Part shown: piece after piece, positions 1-9,800 of the stretch | How the letters are laid out: the number at the start of each line of letters is the position of its first letter | How positions within the stretch are numbered: position 1 is the first letter of the stretch | Source: Ryuthela nishihirai | Lineage: Eukaryota; Arthropoda; Arachnida; Araneae; Heptathelidae | DNA: 64,000 nt | Direction of reading: 5' to 3' | NCBI GenBank assembly: GCA_038380435.1 | Contig: JAWZYU010000034.1 | Coordinates: forward strand, 3,950,704-4,014,703 | Translations under genes and position numbers: made by a program | Notes under the pieces: model-generated | Told to the model about the DNA's origin: nothing | What the model saw: only the letters and a program-made list of their open reading frames with translations | Database searches by the model: none

Positions 1-228
1 GTATGAGAGATTAATCTAAGCATATCTGAATTAATGCAAATAAAGTACAAAATGATGTCATATCAATGCTTATTGTTACTTGTGTAATTGAAATTCGAGA
101 TAAACATGTATAAATAAAACTTTCAATGTACGTCTCATAACAAGAATTTGTATCGGAAATATCCCTTTTTTTTCCCCATATGTTGTTGGTTTCGATTTGC
201 ACGGCAATTTCACGGTAATTTACACGGT
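1..228. other. AT-rich intergenic sequence, no gene seen
   Basis: No coding or RNA feature is recognisable. The last ~20 bases (about 213-232) are a short flank that reappears at about 7031-7058 at the start of the 169-bp array. Confidence 0.5.
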
Positions 229-762
229 TGAGTTGTTTTACCTCTGAGCGGCACTTTTTTTGCACACCATGGGCTAAATGGCCAGGTCACATGGACCCCG
301 AAGGCTCAGAGAAGGTTGGGGGAGGGGACCCACTGGAACAAGCTGTTGGGAGACAGATGGTAGCCTCCCGTCAAGGCCATCCAGCGTGTTCTTTAACGTT
401 GGATTGTTTTACCTCTGAGCAGCACTTTTTTTGCACACCATGGGCTAAATGGCTAGGTCACATGGACCCCGAAGGCTCAGAGAAGGTTGGGGGAGGGAAC
501 CCACTGGAACAGCTGTTGGGAGACAGATGCCTCCGTCAAGGCCATCCAGCGTGTTCTTTAACGTGCACAGGGTATGGCTCTTCCGCACACGGGGCCACGG
601 CTTAACGTCCCATCCGACGGACGGCAGCCTTTCCAAGCCCATCGGTGTCCCCTGCTGACCGTGGGCAGGGCGGGGAATTTTGCGGAGATAAATCTCAACG
701 CTGACCCATCTGCGACTCGAACCTGGGAACTGGCGCGCTACCGACTGAGCCACCCCCGCCCC
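229..762 (-). mobile_element. SINE-1 copy with duplicated 3' tail (composite)
   Basis: tRNA-derived SINE read on the minus strand: head at the right (box-B complement near 715-725), 3' tail at the left. The 3' part is present twice, at about 229-397 and 398-565. The two are joined at the sequence aacgttgg, the same joint used in the 7-12.6 kb array. In the head, about 15 nt of the anticodon arm are missing near 730. Short open frames on both strands are SINE reading frames, not genes. Confidence 0.85.
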
Positions 763-1152
763 TAAACTTAGACTTTAAATTAAATACACTTTTAATATCC
801 CGAGATGTCGAATTTAGTTTTTCTGCCGAAAAATGTGTTTAGCTTTCTAAATCGGCGAAATTTAGCTTTTCCTTTTTTCATATTAGTGAGTTGGCGAAAT
901 TTTTCTTTTTAATTTTGGAAAATATATTTAATAATCTGATTTGAAAAAATTTGTCTCTTTACTTGGAAAAAGGGTATTTCATTTCAGAGTTGGTGAAATT
1001 TTCTTCCTATTTAAAAAATATCCGCTGTATCATTCTCGAATCATAATCCCTCGTCTACGACTCTAATGAAAATGGCCCATTATTTTTTGTCACATGTTTC
1101 TAGTAATGCTCCAGTGGAATCAAGCGCCAATTACGAGATATTACTCTGAAAG
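763..1152. repeat. AT-rich dispersed repeat, poorly defined
   Basis: Contains loosely repeated phrases (gagttggcgaaattt, gagttggtgaaatttt, atcggcgaaatttagc). A stretch near 930-955 and a phrase near 1046-1065 (ccctcgtctacga) recur at about 13691-13770, partly in inverted order. No gene is seen. Confidence 0.35.
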
Positions 1153-1453
1153 TGTCCGCAAAATTCTCCGCCCTGCCCACGGTCAGTAAGGGACACCGAT
1201 GGGCTTGAAAAGGCCGCCGTCCGTCGGATGGGACGTTAAGCCGTGGCTCCGTGTACGAGAGAGCCACACCCTGTGCACGTTAAGGAACACGCTGGATGGC
1301 CTTGACGGGAGGCTGCCATCTGTCTCCCAACAGCTGTTCCAGTGGGTCCCCTCCCCCAACCTTCTTTGAGCCTTCGGGGTCCATGTGACCTGGCCGTTTA
1401 GCCCATGGTGTGCAAAAAAGTGCCGCTCAGAGGTAAAACAACCCAACCCAACA
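1153..1453 (+). mobile_element. SINE-1, 5'-truncated
   Basis: Starts in the body at the fragment ccgccctgcccacggtcag, so the whole tRNA-like head is missing. It runs to the usual 3' end aaaacaacccaacccaac. 5' truncation is typical of target-primed reverse transcription. From 1454 to 1655 no gene is seen. Confidence 0.85.
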
Positions 1454-1679
1454 ACCTGCATATTATTATAGGATTTTCCTATACATAATTGTAGGAACTA
1501 TAGAATCTTTCTATAGCTATGTATAATTTTTGCACATTCTCTTGATTGTTAACTCATTTTAAAGTTGACTCTGACTGACTGCATGATTCACAAAGCTGTT
1601 GTATTCAGAGACAACTTAGGTGTTTTTAACATTTGATATTTCCTAATTATCACCCATTTCAGTTTCAGAGCGGCGGGGG

Positions 1680-1691
1680 TGGCTCAGTCGG
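1680..1691 (+). promoter_or_regulatory. Pol III box A of SINE-1
   Basis: TGGCTCAGTCGG matches the internal A-box consensus (TRGYNNARNNGG) in a tRNA-like head. Confidence 0.8.
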
Positions 1692-1723
1692 TAGCGCGCC
1701 AGGCTCGTAATCTGTAGTTCCCA

Positions 1724-1734
1724 GGTTCGAGTCC
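1724..1734 (+). promoter_or_regulatory. Pol III box B of SINE-1
   Basis: GGTTCGAGTCC matches the B-box consensus GGTTCGANTCC. It lies about 33 nt downstream of box A, as in tRNA genes. Confidence 0.85.
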
Positions 1735-2139
1735 CAGCTGGGTCAGCGTTGAGATTTATCTCCGCAAAATTCCCCGCCCTGCACACGGTCAGTAGGGGAC
1801 ACCGATGGGCTTGGAAAGGCCGCCGTCCGTCGGATGGGATGTTAAGCCGTGGCCCCGTGTGCGGGAGAGCCATACCCTGTGCACGTTAAAGAACACGCTG
1901 GATGGCCTTGACGGGAGGTTACCATCTGTCTCCCAACAGCTGTTCCAGTGGGTCGACTCCCACAACCTTCTCTGAGCTTTCGGGGTCCATGTGACCTGGC
2001 CATTTAGCCCATGGTGTGCAAAAAAGTGCCGCTCAGAGGTAAAACAACCCAAAATTTCAGTTTCAGTGAGTTCAAATTTGTGTAACCACTCTACCACCAC
2101 TATTTAAAATTTTTAGCAGAAATGGTTTGATTTGTTTGG

Positions 2140-2412
2140 TTTGTTTTACTTCTGAGCGGTACTTTTTTTGCACACAATGGACTAAATGACCAGGTCACAA
2201 GAATCCCGAAAGCTCAGAGAAGGTTGGGGAGAGTACCCACTGGAATAGCTGTTGGGAGACAGATGGTAGCCTCCCATTAAGGCCATCCAGCGTGTTCTTT
2301 AACGTGCACAGTGTATAGCTCTCCCTTACACTGGGTCACGGCTTAACGTCCCATCCGACGGACGGCGGCCTTCCCAATCCAACGGTGTCCCCTTCTGACC
2401 GATGGCAGGGCG
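2140..2412 (-). mobile_element. SINE-1 minus copy, head missing
   Basis: The 3' tail starts at about 2140 (gttttacttctgagcgg). The body runs to ggcagggcgggcaac, where it stops before the tRNA-like head. It is diverged from the array type (tacacaatggactaaatgac variants). Confidence 0.8.
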
Positions 2413-2518
2413 GGCAACTCTTGTATACATAGAGGTTAAAAGTGGGAATCAAAGTATTTGTGATGCAAATGTCGTATACAATATGTAACAGTGATAAGTG
2501 TTAGTCAAAGGGTAAAGC

Positions 2519-2902
2519 TTGGGTTGTTTTACCTCTGAGAGGCACTTTTTTTGCACACAATGGACTAAATGACCAGGTCACAAGAATCCCGAAGGCTCAG
2601 AGAAGGTTGGAGAGAGGACCCACTGGAATAGCTGTTGGGAGACAGATGGTAGCCTCCCATTAAGGCCATACAGCGTGTTCTTTAATGTGCACAGGGTATG
2701 GCTCTCCCTTACACTGCGTCACGGCTTAACGTCCCATCCTACGGATGGCGGCCATTCCAAGTCCAACGGTGTCCCCTACTGACCGTGGGAAGGGTGGTGA
2801 ATTTTCCGGATGTGAATCTCAACGCTGACTCAGCTGGGACTCGAACCTGGAGACTGCAGATTAAGAGCCTGACGCGCTACCAACTGAGCCACCCCCTCCC
2901 TT
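2519..2902 (-). mobile_element. SINE-1 minus copy, near full length
   Basis: Complete from tail (2519) to tRNA-like head (about 2825-2902, with the complement of box B gactcgaacc at 2838). Shares diagnostic changes with the 2140 copy (actaaatgaccagg). No convincing TSD was found. Confidence 0.85.
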
Positions 2903-3079
2903 AACAGAACTGGATCGTTTGCAACATTAATTTAAAAATATAGTATTGTAATATGGAATCTATCCAAACGAAAAATGATTTTTTATTACAGATATCTCTG
3001 AAAACAAAAAAAATAATATCTACAAAGCAGTTACTTTTTTTTCAGAAATCAAACAAAACCTTCAGTTTGCATTCATACA
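2903..3079. other. AT-rich spacer
   Basis: No feature is seen apart from the mini-palindrome that follows. Confidence 0.4.
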
Positions 3080-3154
3080 CAGTCGTATCAGAATAATATG
3101 ACCATCTACAATAGATAATACCTAGGAGGTGGTCATATTATTCTGATACGACTG
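3080..3154. mobile_element. 75-bp palindromic mini-MITE
   Basis: Terminal inverted repeats of about 28 bp beginning CAGTCGTATCAGAATAATATG surround a ~17-nt loop with ataatacctagg. TA follows the right end. The same inner phrase (aataatatgaccacct) is embedded in the larger Tc1-like MITEs at 13.3, 17.5, 48.8 and 50.3 kb, so this is either a minimal relative or a fold-back relic. Confidence 0.7.
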
Positions 3155-3523
3155 TATATTTACGATTGAAACTCGAATCACTTTCTACCAATCATGCCAG
3201 CTGTTCTACAACTCTAGGACAGCCAAAACCATATATAATTGATTTTTAAGTTTTTAATCTGGTTAATCATAAAATAAGTCACCGGAAATCTCATCACAAA
3301 TCACTATCAGAAAAAAAAAGGAAAGACCCCATTGTTACTTTAAATGGCAACGACTGACATAACAATGAACCGTGAAATCTCAAACTTCAAACCAATCCTT
3401 CCCATTGTTGAGACATCTGCCAACCGGGATCGCATGTATTTTCGCATCCAAATAAAAAAGTATCCATCTCCATAGAATTCTTGGGTTGTCGACGAAATCT
3501 CTGCAAGCCACCGTTCCTGAGAA

Positions 3524-4195
3524 ATGGCATCCAGATCGGGAGCGGCTATGGGTGCAGAAGACGACAGCCAATTCCTTTTGGCCATCAGCCCCCTGAAAAT
3601 AATCCTCGGTGGCAATCGCACAGAGCAAGGTTTCTTCACACTCTGGAATTACAACAACTTCCCTGTGTGCTTCAAGATAAAGACAACCAATCCAGAAGGA
3701 CTCCGTATCAGACCCAGAGTAGGGTGCATCGACCCCCAAGATAAAGTGGCCATCAATGTGTTCGTCGTGGCCGGATGTACCCTAAACGAAAGAGAGAACT
3801 TCCTAGTTCTCGCTACACGAGGTCCGCCATATTCGCTTAGTCACGAGGAGATGCAAAGACTGTGGAGACACGTGTCCACCGAAGACGTTTCCAAGAGGAA
3901 GTTAGTTGGCCTCATCCACCAACCTGGGAGTGTGACGTGCGACAACAAACTCCACGAAGATCAAGATATGGGGTCATCACGATCTCCGAATACGTGTCAC
4001 CACACTGAGGAACGACTCAGAAGTCTCGAATTGCAGCAGAGATACATAACAATGATTCTCGTTGGGATTTATATCTTGCTCTTCTTGCTCTTTGCCTTCC
4101 AACTCTTGGACTTGACAGTTAAGAAATCCGAATGCAGCAGTTCTGAAACTAATGAATGCTGCGGTAATTTGGATCTGTCTGTGTTTTTTGCTTAG
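3524..4195 (+). CDS. MSP/VAP-like domain protein with C-terminal transmembrane anchor
   Basis: Intact 223-codon intronless frame. Residues ~18-115 fit a major-sperm-protein (MSP/VAP) immunoglobulin-like fold. The diagnostic run is FKIKTTNPEGLRIRP at ~50-64, followed by GCIDPQDKV at ~67-75, the pattern with which VAP-type domains bind FFAT motifs. Residues ~115-160 are a polar linker and ~175-197 a single hydrophobic membrane segment. The short tail is Cys-rich (SECSSSETNECC). By family, a tail-anchored ER protein at membrane contacts or a MOSPD-like protein is likely; binding partners are unknown. The start is supported by an in-frame TGA two codons upstream. A polyadenylation signal follows at 4209-4214. 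Lack of introns in an animal VAP-like gene suggests a retrocopy or a lineage-specific single-exon gene; no disabling change is visible. The MSP call is firm, the exact orthologue is not. Confidence 0.85.
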   Translation: MASRSGAAMGAEDDSQFLLAISPLKIILGGNRTEQGFFTLWNYNNFPVCFKIKTTNPEGLRIRPRVGCIDPQDKVAINVFVVAGCTLNERENFLVLATRGPPYSLSHEEMQRLWRHVSTEDVSKRKLVGLIHQPGSVTCDNKLHEDQDMGSSRSPNTCHHTEERLRSLELQQRYITMILVGIYILLFLLFAFQLLDLTVKKSECSSSETNECCGNLDLSVFFA

Positions 4196-4208
4196 CTGTT
4201 AAGAAGAA

Positions 4209-4214
4209 AATAAA
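4209..4214 (+). terminator. Polyadenylation signal AATAAA after the MSP-like gene
   Basis: AATAAA lies 14 nt after the stop codon of the MSP-like frame. The very short 3' UTR this implies is plausible for a single-exon gene. Confidence 0.6.
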
Positions 4215-4525
4215 ACACAAACTGGTTGTTTTGATGATAGACACATTTTGCCAGTGTTTGTTATTTAAAACGTTACTACTTATTGCCTTTATTGTAAGGG
4301 TTGGTGCATTATTCAATCGACACTATTGATAATAAGGGGTAATTTAAACAAGGATACCCATATTTTTATTAAATACAGGCAAACCACGTTTAGCGTTACT
4401 TCAATTTAGGCTTTTTTTTAAAGTAATTTATCTTGTTTTCTTATTAGTTTACCATTGTTAGAATAGTTGATAAGATATTCGTTATTTAAAAATAATATAA
4501 AAGGGTACCACACTACCTACCCGAC
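4215..4525. other. AT-rich intergenic sequence
   Basis: No coding, RNA or repeat feature is recognised. Confidence 0.4.
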
Positions 4526-5034
4526 GTAATCTGTAGTTCCCAGGTTCGAGTCCCAGCTGGGTCAGCGTTGAGATTTATCTCCGCAAAATTCCCCGCCCTG
4601 CCCACGGTCAGTAGGGGACACCGACGGGCTTGGAAAGGCCGCCGTCCGTCGGATGGGACGTTAAGCCGTGGCCCCGTGTGCGGGAGAGCCATACCCTCTG
4701 CACGTTAAAGAACACGCTGGATGGCCTTGACGGGAGGTTACCGTCTGTCTCTCAAAAGCTGTTCCAGTGGGTCCCCTCCCTCAACCTTCTCTGAGCCTTC
4801 GGGGTCCATGTGACCCGGCCATTTAGCCCATGGTGTGCAAAAAAACGTGCTGATCAGAGGTAAAACAACCCAAAGCCTTGACGGGAGGCTACCGTCTGTC
4901 TCTTAACAGCTGTTCCAGTGGGTCCCCTCCCTCAACCTTCTCTGAGCCTTCGGGGTCCATGTGACCTGGCCATTTAGCCCATGGTGTGCAAAAAAGTACC
5001 GCTCAGAGGTAAAACAACCCAAACAACCCAACTC
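4526..5034 (+). mobile_element. SINE-1, 5'-truncated, with a second tail
   Basis: Begins inside the anticodon arm (cgtaatctgtag), so box A is lost but box B is kept. The first 3' end is at about 4874. A second partial tail (about 4876-5034) follows, joined at caaagccttgacggg. That joint differs from the aacgttgg joint of the array, so this duplication arose separately. Confidence 0.85.
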
Positions 5035-5712
5035 TGAAAGTGTTAAGCCTAAATCCTTCTGGAATTTCTCCTCCTGATCTTCACTGAAATGGAGCTCGCA
5101 CTGCTGAGCATCCTAACACCCAGAAAAAAAGAGCAAACTCTCTACTACATCCCATTCTTCTGAGATGTCTCCTTAAAAGGTGGGATAGAGGTTAACGTTC
5201 TCGTCACCTTTGCAGGAAATTAAGTATCCTCCCTTTCCTCGAAGGGTAGGGGGAAGGTGAATTTTGGTCGGGGGAGAGGTGTCGAGAGTCTGGCGGCAGT
5301 GGTAGTGTTTGCCTTTGCGCAGAGGTCGATCTGATAGCATCTGCCCACCCAGATAATGGAGATCCATCGGTCCTTGCGAAGGCATCCTTTCAGCAATACC
5401 CGAAACGCGACACGAGGAAAGTTACTTCTTGCAAGAGGATGTTAGGGAGTAAGACAAGACAATTTCCTTTTCTGTCTTTCCGTTTGGTTTCTTTCTTTCC
5501 GTCTTCTTCTGTGTTTTCATTGTTCTGCTACAAGACAAAATACGACTATTTTCTACTAATTGCACTGAAATGGGCAAACAGAGAATTTTTATTTGGGTAT
5601 ATTTTAATGATTTTTTTTCTGCTGGATCTAGAAAAATTTCTTCTGTCATATTATCGCAAATTTTTCCCATTGGATTTTCAAAATTTCTCTTGCCATGTTT
5701 TGATAATTGTTC
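5035..5712. other. Intergenic sequence, no recognisable gene
   Basis: Contains short open frames on both strands (for example 5173-5385 minus, 5439-5717 plus). None shows recognisable motifs or membrane or domain organisation. Confidence 0.4.
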
Positions 5713-6487
5713 TATAATCCCTGCCGGGGCGGGGGTGGCTCAGTCGGTAGCGCGCCACGCTCGTAATCTGCAGTTCCCAGGTTCGAGTCCCAGATGGGTC
5801 AGCGTTAAGATTTATCTCCGTAAATTTCCCCGCCCTACCCACGGTCAGTAGGGAACACTGATGGGCTCGGAAAGGCCGCCGTCCGTTTGAATGGGACGTT
5901 AAGCCGTGGTCCGTGTACATTAGATCCATACCCTGTGCACGTTGAAGAACACGCTGAATGCCCTTAACCGGAGGCTACCATCTGTCTCCCAACAGTTATT
6001 CCAGTGGTTCCCCTCCCCCAACCTTCTGTCAGGCTCTTAATCTGTAGTTCCCAGGTTCGAGTCCCAGATGGGTCAGCGTTGAGATTTATCTCCGCAAAAT
6101 TCCCCGCCCTGCCCACGGTCACCGATGGGCTTGGAAAGGCCGCCGTCCGTCGGATGGGACGTTACGCCATGGCCCGTGTGCGGGAGAGCCATACCCTGTG
6201 CACGTTAAAGAACACGCTGGATGGCCTTGACGGGAGGCTACCATCTGTCACCCAACAGCTGTTCCAGTGGGTCCCCTCCCCCAACCTTCTCTGAGCCTTC
6301 GGGGTCCATGTGACCTGGCCATTTAGCCCATGGTGTGCAAAAAAGTGCCGCTCAGAGGTAAAACAACCCAACCCAACCCCCAGCCTTCCCTTAGCCTTTG
6401 GGGTCCTTGTGACCTGGCCATTTAGCCCATGGTGTGCAAAAAAGGTGCCGCTCAGATATAAAACAACCCAACCCTATAATCCCTGCC
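5713..6487 (+). mobile_element. Composite SINE-1 (two bodies plus extra tail) inside one 13-bp TSD
   Basis: Direct repeats tataatccctgcc at 5713-5725 and 6475-6487 enclose about 750 bp. In order these are a SINE-1 head and body (5726-6028, diverged, ending abruptly), a second head fragment and body (about 6029-6378) and an extra tail piece (about 6379-6474). One TSD around the whole block means it either inserted as a composite or grew after insertion. Confidence 0.9.
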
Positions 6488-6780
6488 TCATATTTCTATA
6501 AATTTTTCTCTTAGCCATATTTTTCATAACTTTCTTCTCTCTCGCATTTTGCTAATTACTTTCTTCTGCATATCTAATTTATTTTGTTCGTCATATTTAA
6601 ATAATTTTTACGCCATGTTTTGACATTCTTCTTCTTTCTGCCACATTTTGAAAATATTTTTATGCCATAATAACTTAATTTTCTTCCATACCTTTTTTGA
6701 TAATTTGCTGTTAATATTCCACAATTTTTATCGTCCATGTTTAGAAAATTCTATTACGTTTCGAAAATTTTCTATTCATA
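6488..6780. other. AT-rich spacer
   Basis: T-rich, with recurring ttttctt/catatttt phrases. No gene is seen. Confidence 0.4.
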
Positions 6781-6878
6781 TATGTTCATCCGAGTGGTTA
6801 CCTCACTTGTCTACTGATCAAAGGGACCTGGATTCGAGACCAGGTTAAGGCAGACAAATTTGCGCTTGTCTTTCTGCT
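6781..6878 (+). mobile_element. SINE-2 head (5' half), split by the SINE-1 array
   Basis: A second tRNA-derived SINE. It has an A-box-like gagtggttacctcac and a B-box-like ggattcgagacc, ending ttgtctttctgct. The element continues after the array at 12781 with gagatcttgctttcgtcac. The same order (tttctgctgaggtcc) is uninterrupted in the minus copy at 22205-22402, which confirms the split. Confidence 0.8.
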
Positions 6879-9800
6879 CAGTTGGCTTGGGTTGTTTTAC
6901 CTCTGAGCTGCACTTTTTTGCACACCATAGGCTAAATGGCCAGATCACATGGACCGCGAAGGCTCAGAGAAGGTTGGTGGAGGAGGGGACCCACTGGAAC
7001 AGCTGTTGGGAGACAGATGGTAGCCTCCCGTAATTTACACGGTTGAGTTGTTTTACATCTGAGTGGGTTGGGTTGTTTTACCTCTGAGCGGCACTTTTTT
7101 GCACACCATGGGCTAAATGGCCAGGTCACATGGACCCCGAAGGCTCAGAGAAGGTTGGGGGAGGGGACCCACTGGAACAGCTGTTGGGAGACAGATGGTA
7201 GCCTCCCGTCAAGGCCATCCAGCGTGTTCTTTAACGTTGGGTTGTTTTACCTCTGAGCGGCACTTTTTTGCACACCATGGGCTAAATGGCCAGATCACAT
7301 GGACCGCGAAAGCTCAGAGAAGGTTGGTGGAGGAGGGGACCCACTGGAACAGCTGTTGGGAGACAGATGGTAAGTTTCCCGTCAAGGCCATCCAGCGTGT
7401 TCTTTAACGTTCGGTTGTTTTACCTCTGAGCGGCACTTTTTTGCACACAATGGGCTAAATGGCCAGGTCACATGGACCCCGAAGGCTCAGAGAAGGTTGG
7501 GGGAGGGGACTCACTGGAACAGCTGTTGGGAGACAGATGGTAGCCTCCCGTCAAGGCCATCCAGCGTGTTCTTTAACGTTGGGTTGTTTTACCTCTGAGC
7601 GGCACTTTTTTGCACACCATGGGCTAAATGGCCAGGTCACATGGACCCCGAAGGCTCAGAGAAGGTTGGGGGAGGGGACCCACTGGAACAGCTGTTGGGA
7701 GACAGATGGTAGCCTCCCGTCAAGGCCATCCAGCGTGTTCTTTAACGTTGGGTTGTTTTACCTCTGAGCGGCACTTTTTTGCACACCATGGGCTAAATGG
7801 CCAGGTCACATGGATCCCGAAGGCTCAGAGAAGGTTGGGGGAGGGGACTCACTGGAACAGCTGTTGGGAGACAGATGGTAGCCTCCCGTCAAGGCCATCC
7901 AGCGTGTTCTTTAACGTTGGGTTGTTTTAACTCTGAGCGGCACTTTTTTGCACACCATGGGCTAAATGGCCAGGTCACATGGATCCCGAAGGCTCAGAGA
8001 AGGTTGGGGGAGGGGACCCACTGGAACAGCTGTTGGGACACAGATGGTAGCCTCCCGTCAAGGCCATCCAGCGTGTTCTTTAACGTTGGGTTATTTTACC
8101 TCTGAGCGGCACTTTTTTGCACACCATGGGCTAAATGGCCAGGTCACATGGACCCCGAAAGCTCAGAGAAGGTTGGGGGAGGAGACCCACTGGAACAGCT
8201 GTTGGGAGACAGATGGTAGCCTCCCGTCAAGGCCATCCAGCGTGTTCTTTAACGTTGGGTTGTTTTACCTCTGAGCGGCACTTTTTTGCACACAATGGGC
8301 TAAATGGCCAGGTCACATGGACCCCGAAGGCTCAGAGAAGGTTGGGGGAGGGGACTCACTGGAACAGCTGTTGGGAGATAGATGGTAGCCTCCCGTCAAG
8401 GCCATCCAGCGTGTTCTTTAACGTTGGGTTGTTTTACCTCTGAGCGGCACTTTTTTGCACACCATGGGCTAAATGGCCAGATCACATGGACCCCGAAGGC
8501 TCAGAGAAGGTTGGGGGAGGAGACCCACTGGAACAGCTGTTGGGAGACAGATGGTAGCCTCCCGTCAAGGCCATCCAGTGTGTTCTTTAACGTTGGGTTG
8601 TTTTACCTCTGAGCGGCACTTTTTTGCACACAATGGGCTAAATGGCCAGGTCACGTGGACCCCGAAGGCTCAGAGAAGGTTGGGGGAGAGGACTCACTGG
8701 AACAGCTGTTGGGAGACAGATGGTAGCCTCCCGTCAAGGCCATCCAGCGTGTTCTTTAACGTTGGGTTGTTTTACCTCTGAGCGGCACTTTTTTGCACAC
8801 CATGGGCTAAATGGCCAGGTAACATGGACCCCGAAGGCTCAGAGAAGGTTGGGGGAGGGGACCCACTGGAACAGCTGTTGGGAGACAGATGGTAGCCTCC
8901 CGTCAAGGCCATCCAGCGTGTTCTTTAACGTTGGGTTGTTTTACCTCTGAGCGGCACTTTTTTGCACACCATGGGCTAAATGGCCAGGTCACATGGACCC
9001 CGAAGGCTCAGAGAAGGTTGGGGGAGGGGACCCACTGGAACAGCTGTTGGGAGACAGATGGTAGCCTCCCGTCAAGGCCATCCTGCGTGTTCTTTAACGT
9101 TGGGTTGTTTTACTCTGAGCGGCACTTTTTTTGCACACAATGGGCTAAATGGCCAGGTCACGTGGACCCCGAAGGCTCAGAGAAGGTTGGGGGAGGGGAC
9201 TCACTGGAACAGCTGTTGGGAGACAGATGGTAGCCTCCCGTCAAGGCCATCCAGCGTGTTCTTTAACGTTGGGTTGTTTTACCTCTGAGCGGCACTTTTT
9301 TGCACACCATGGGCTAAATGGCCAGGTCACATGGACCCCGAAGGCTCAGAGAAGGTTGGGGGAGGGGACCCACTGGAACAGCTGTTGGGAGACAGATGGT
9401 AGCCTCCCGTCAAGGCCATCCAGCGTGTTCTTTAACGTTGGGTTGTTTTTCCTCTGAGCGGCACTTTTTTGCACACCATGGGCTAAATGGCCAGGTCACA
9501 TGGACCCCGAAGGCTCAGAGAAGGTTGGGGGAGGGGACCCACTGGAACAGCTGTTGGGAGACAGATGGTAGCCTCCCGTCAAGGCCATCCAGCGTGTTCT
9601 TTAACGTTGGGTTGTTTTACCTCTGAGCGGCACTTTTTTGCACACCATGGGCTAAATGGCCAGGTCACATGGACCCCGAAGGCTCAGAGAAGGTTGGGGG
9701 AGGGGACCCACTGGAACAGCTGTTGGGAGACAGATGGTAGCCTCCCGTCAAGGCCATCCAGCGTGTTCTTTAACGTTGGGTTGTTTTACCTCTGAGCGGC

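Larger units (their letters stand above)
1656..2066 (+). mobile_element. SINE-1, full length, with 13-bp TSD
   Basis: Best reference copy. Direct repeats atttcagtttcag at 1656-1668 and 2054-2066 flank an element of about 385 bp. It has a tRNA-like head (1673-1745), a body with the phrase cggatgggacgttaag, and a 3' end aggtaaaacaacccaa. The head from the D stem through the anticodon arm resembles elongator tRNA-Met, but the loop reads CTCGTAA where tRNA-Met has CTCATAA. The TSD proves retrotransposition. The 3' tail is not poly(A) but a C/A-rich pentamer tail. Confidence 0.93.

Noticed and set aside
1673..1745. Functional tRNA gene
   Set aside because: Boxes A and B are present, but the acceptor and T stems do not pair, the sequence continues into the SINE body, and it is repeated with TSDs at many sites.
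3340..3739. Minus-strand frames opposite the MSP-like gene
   Set aside because: They overlap the intact MSP domain on the other strand and have no recognisable motifs.
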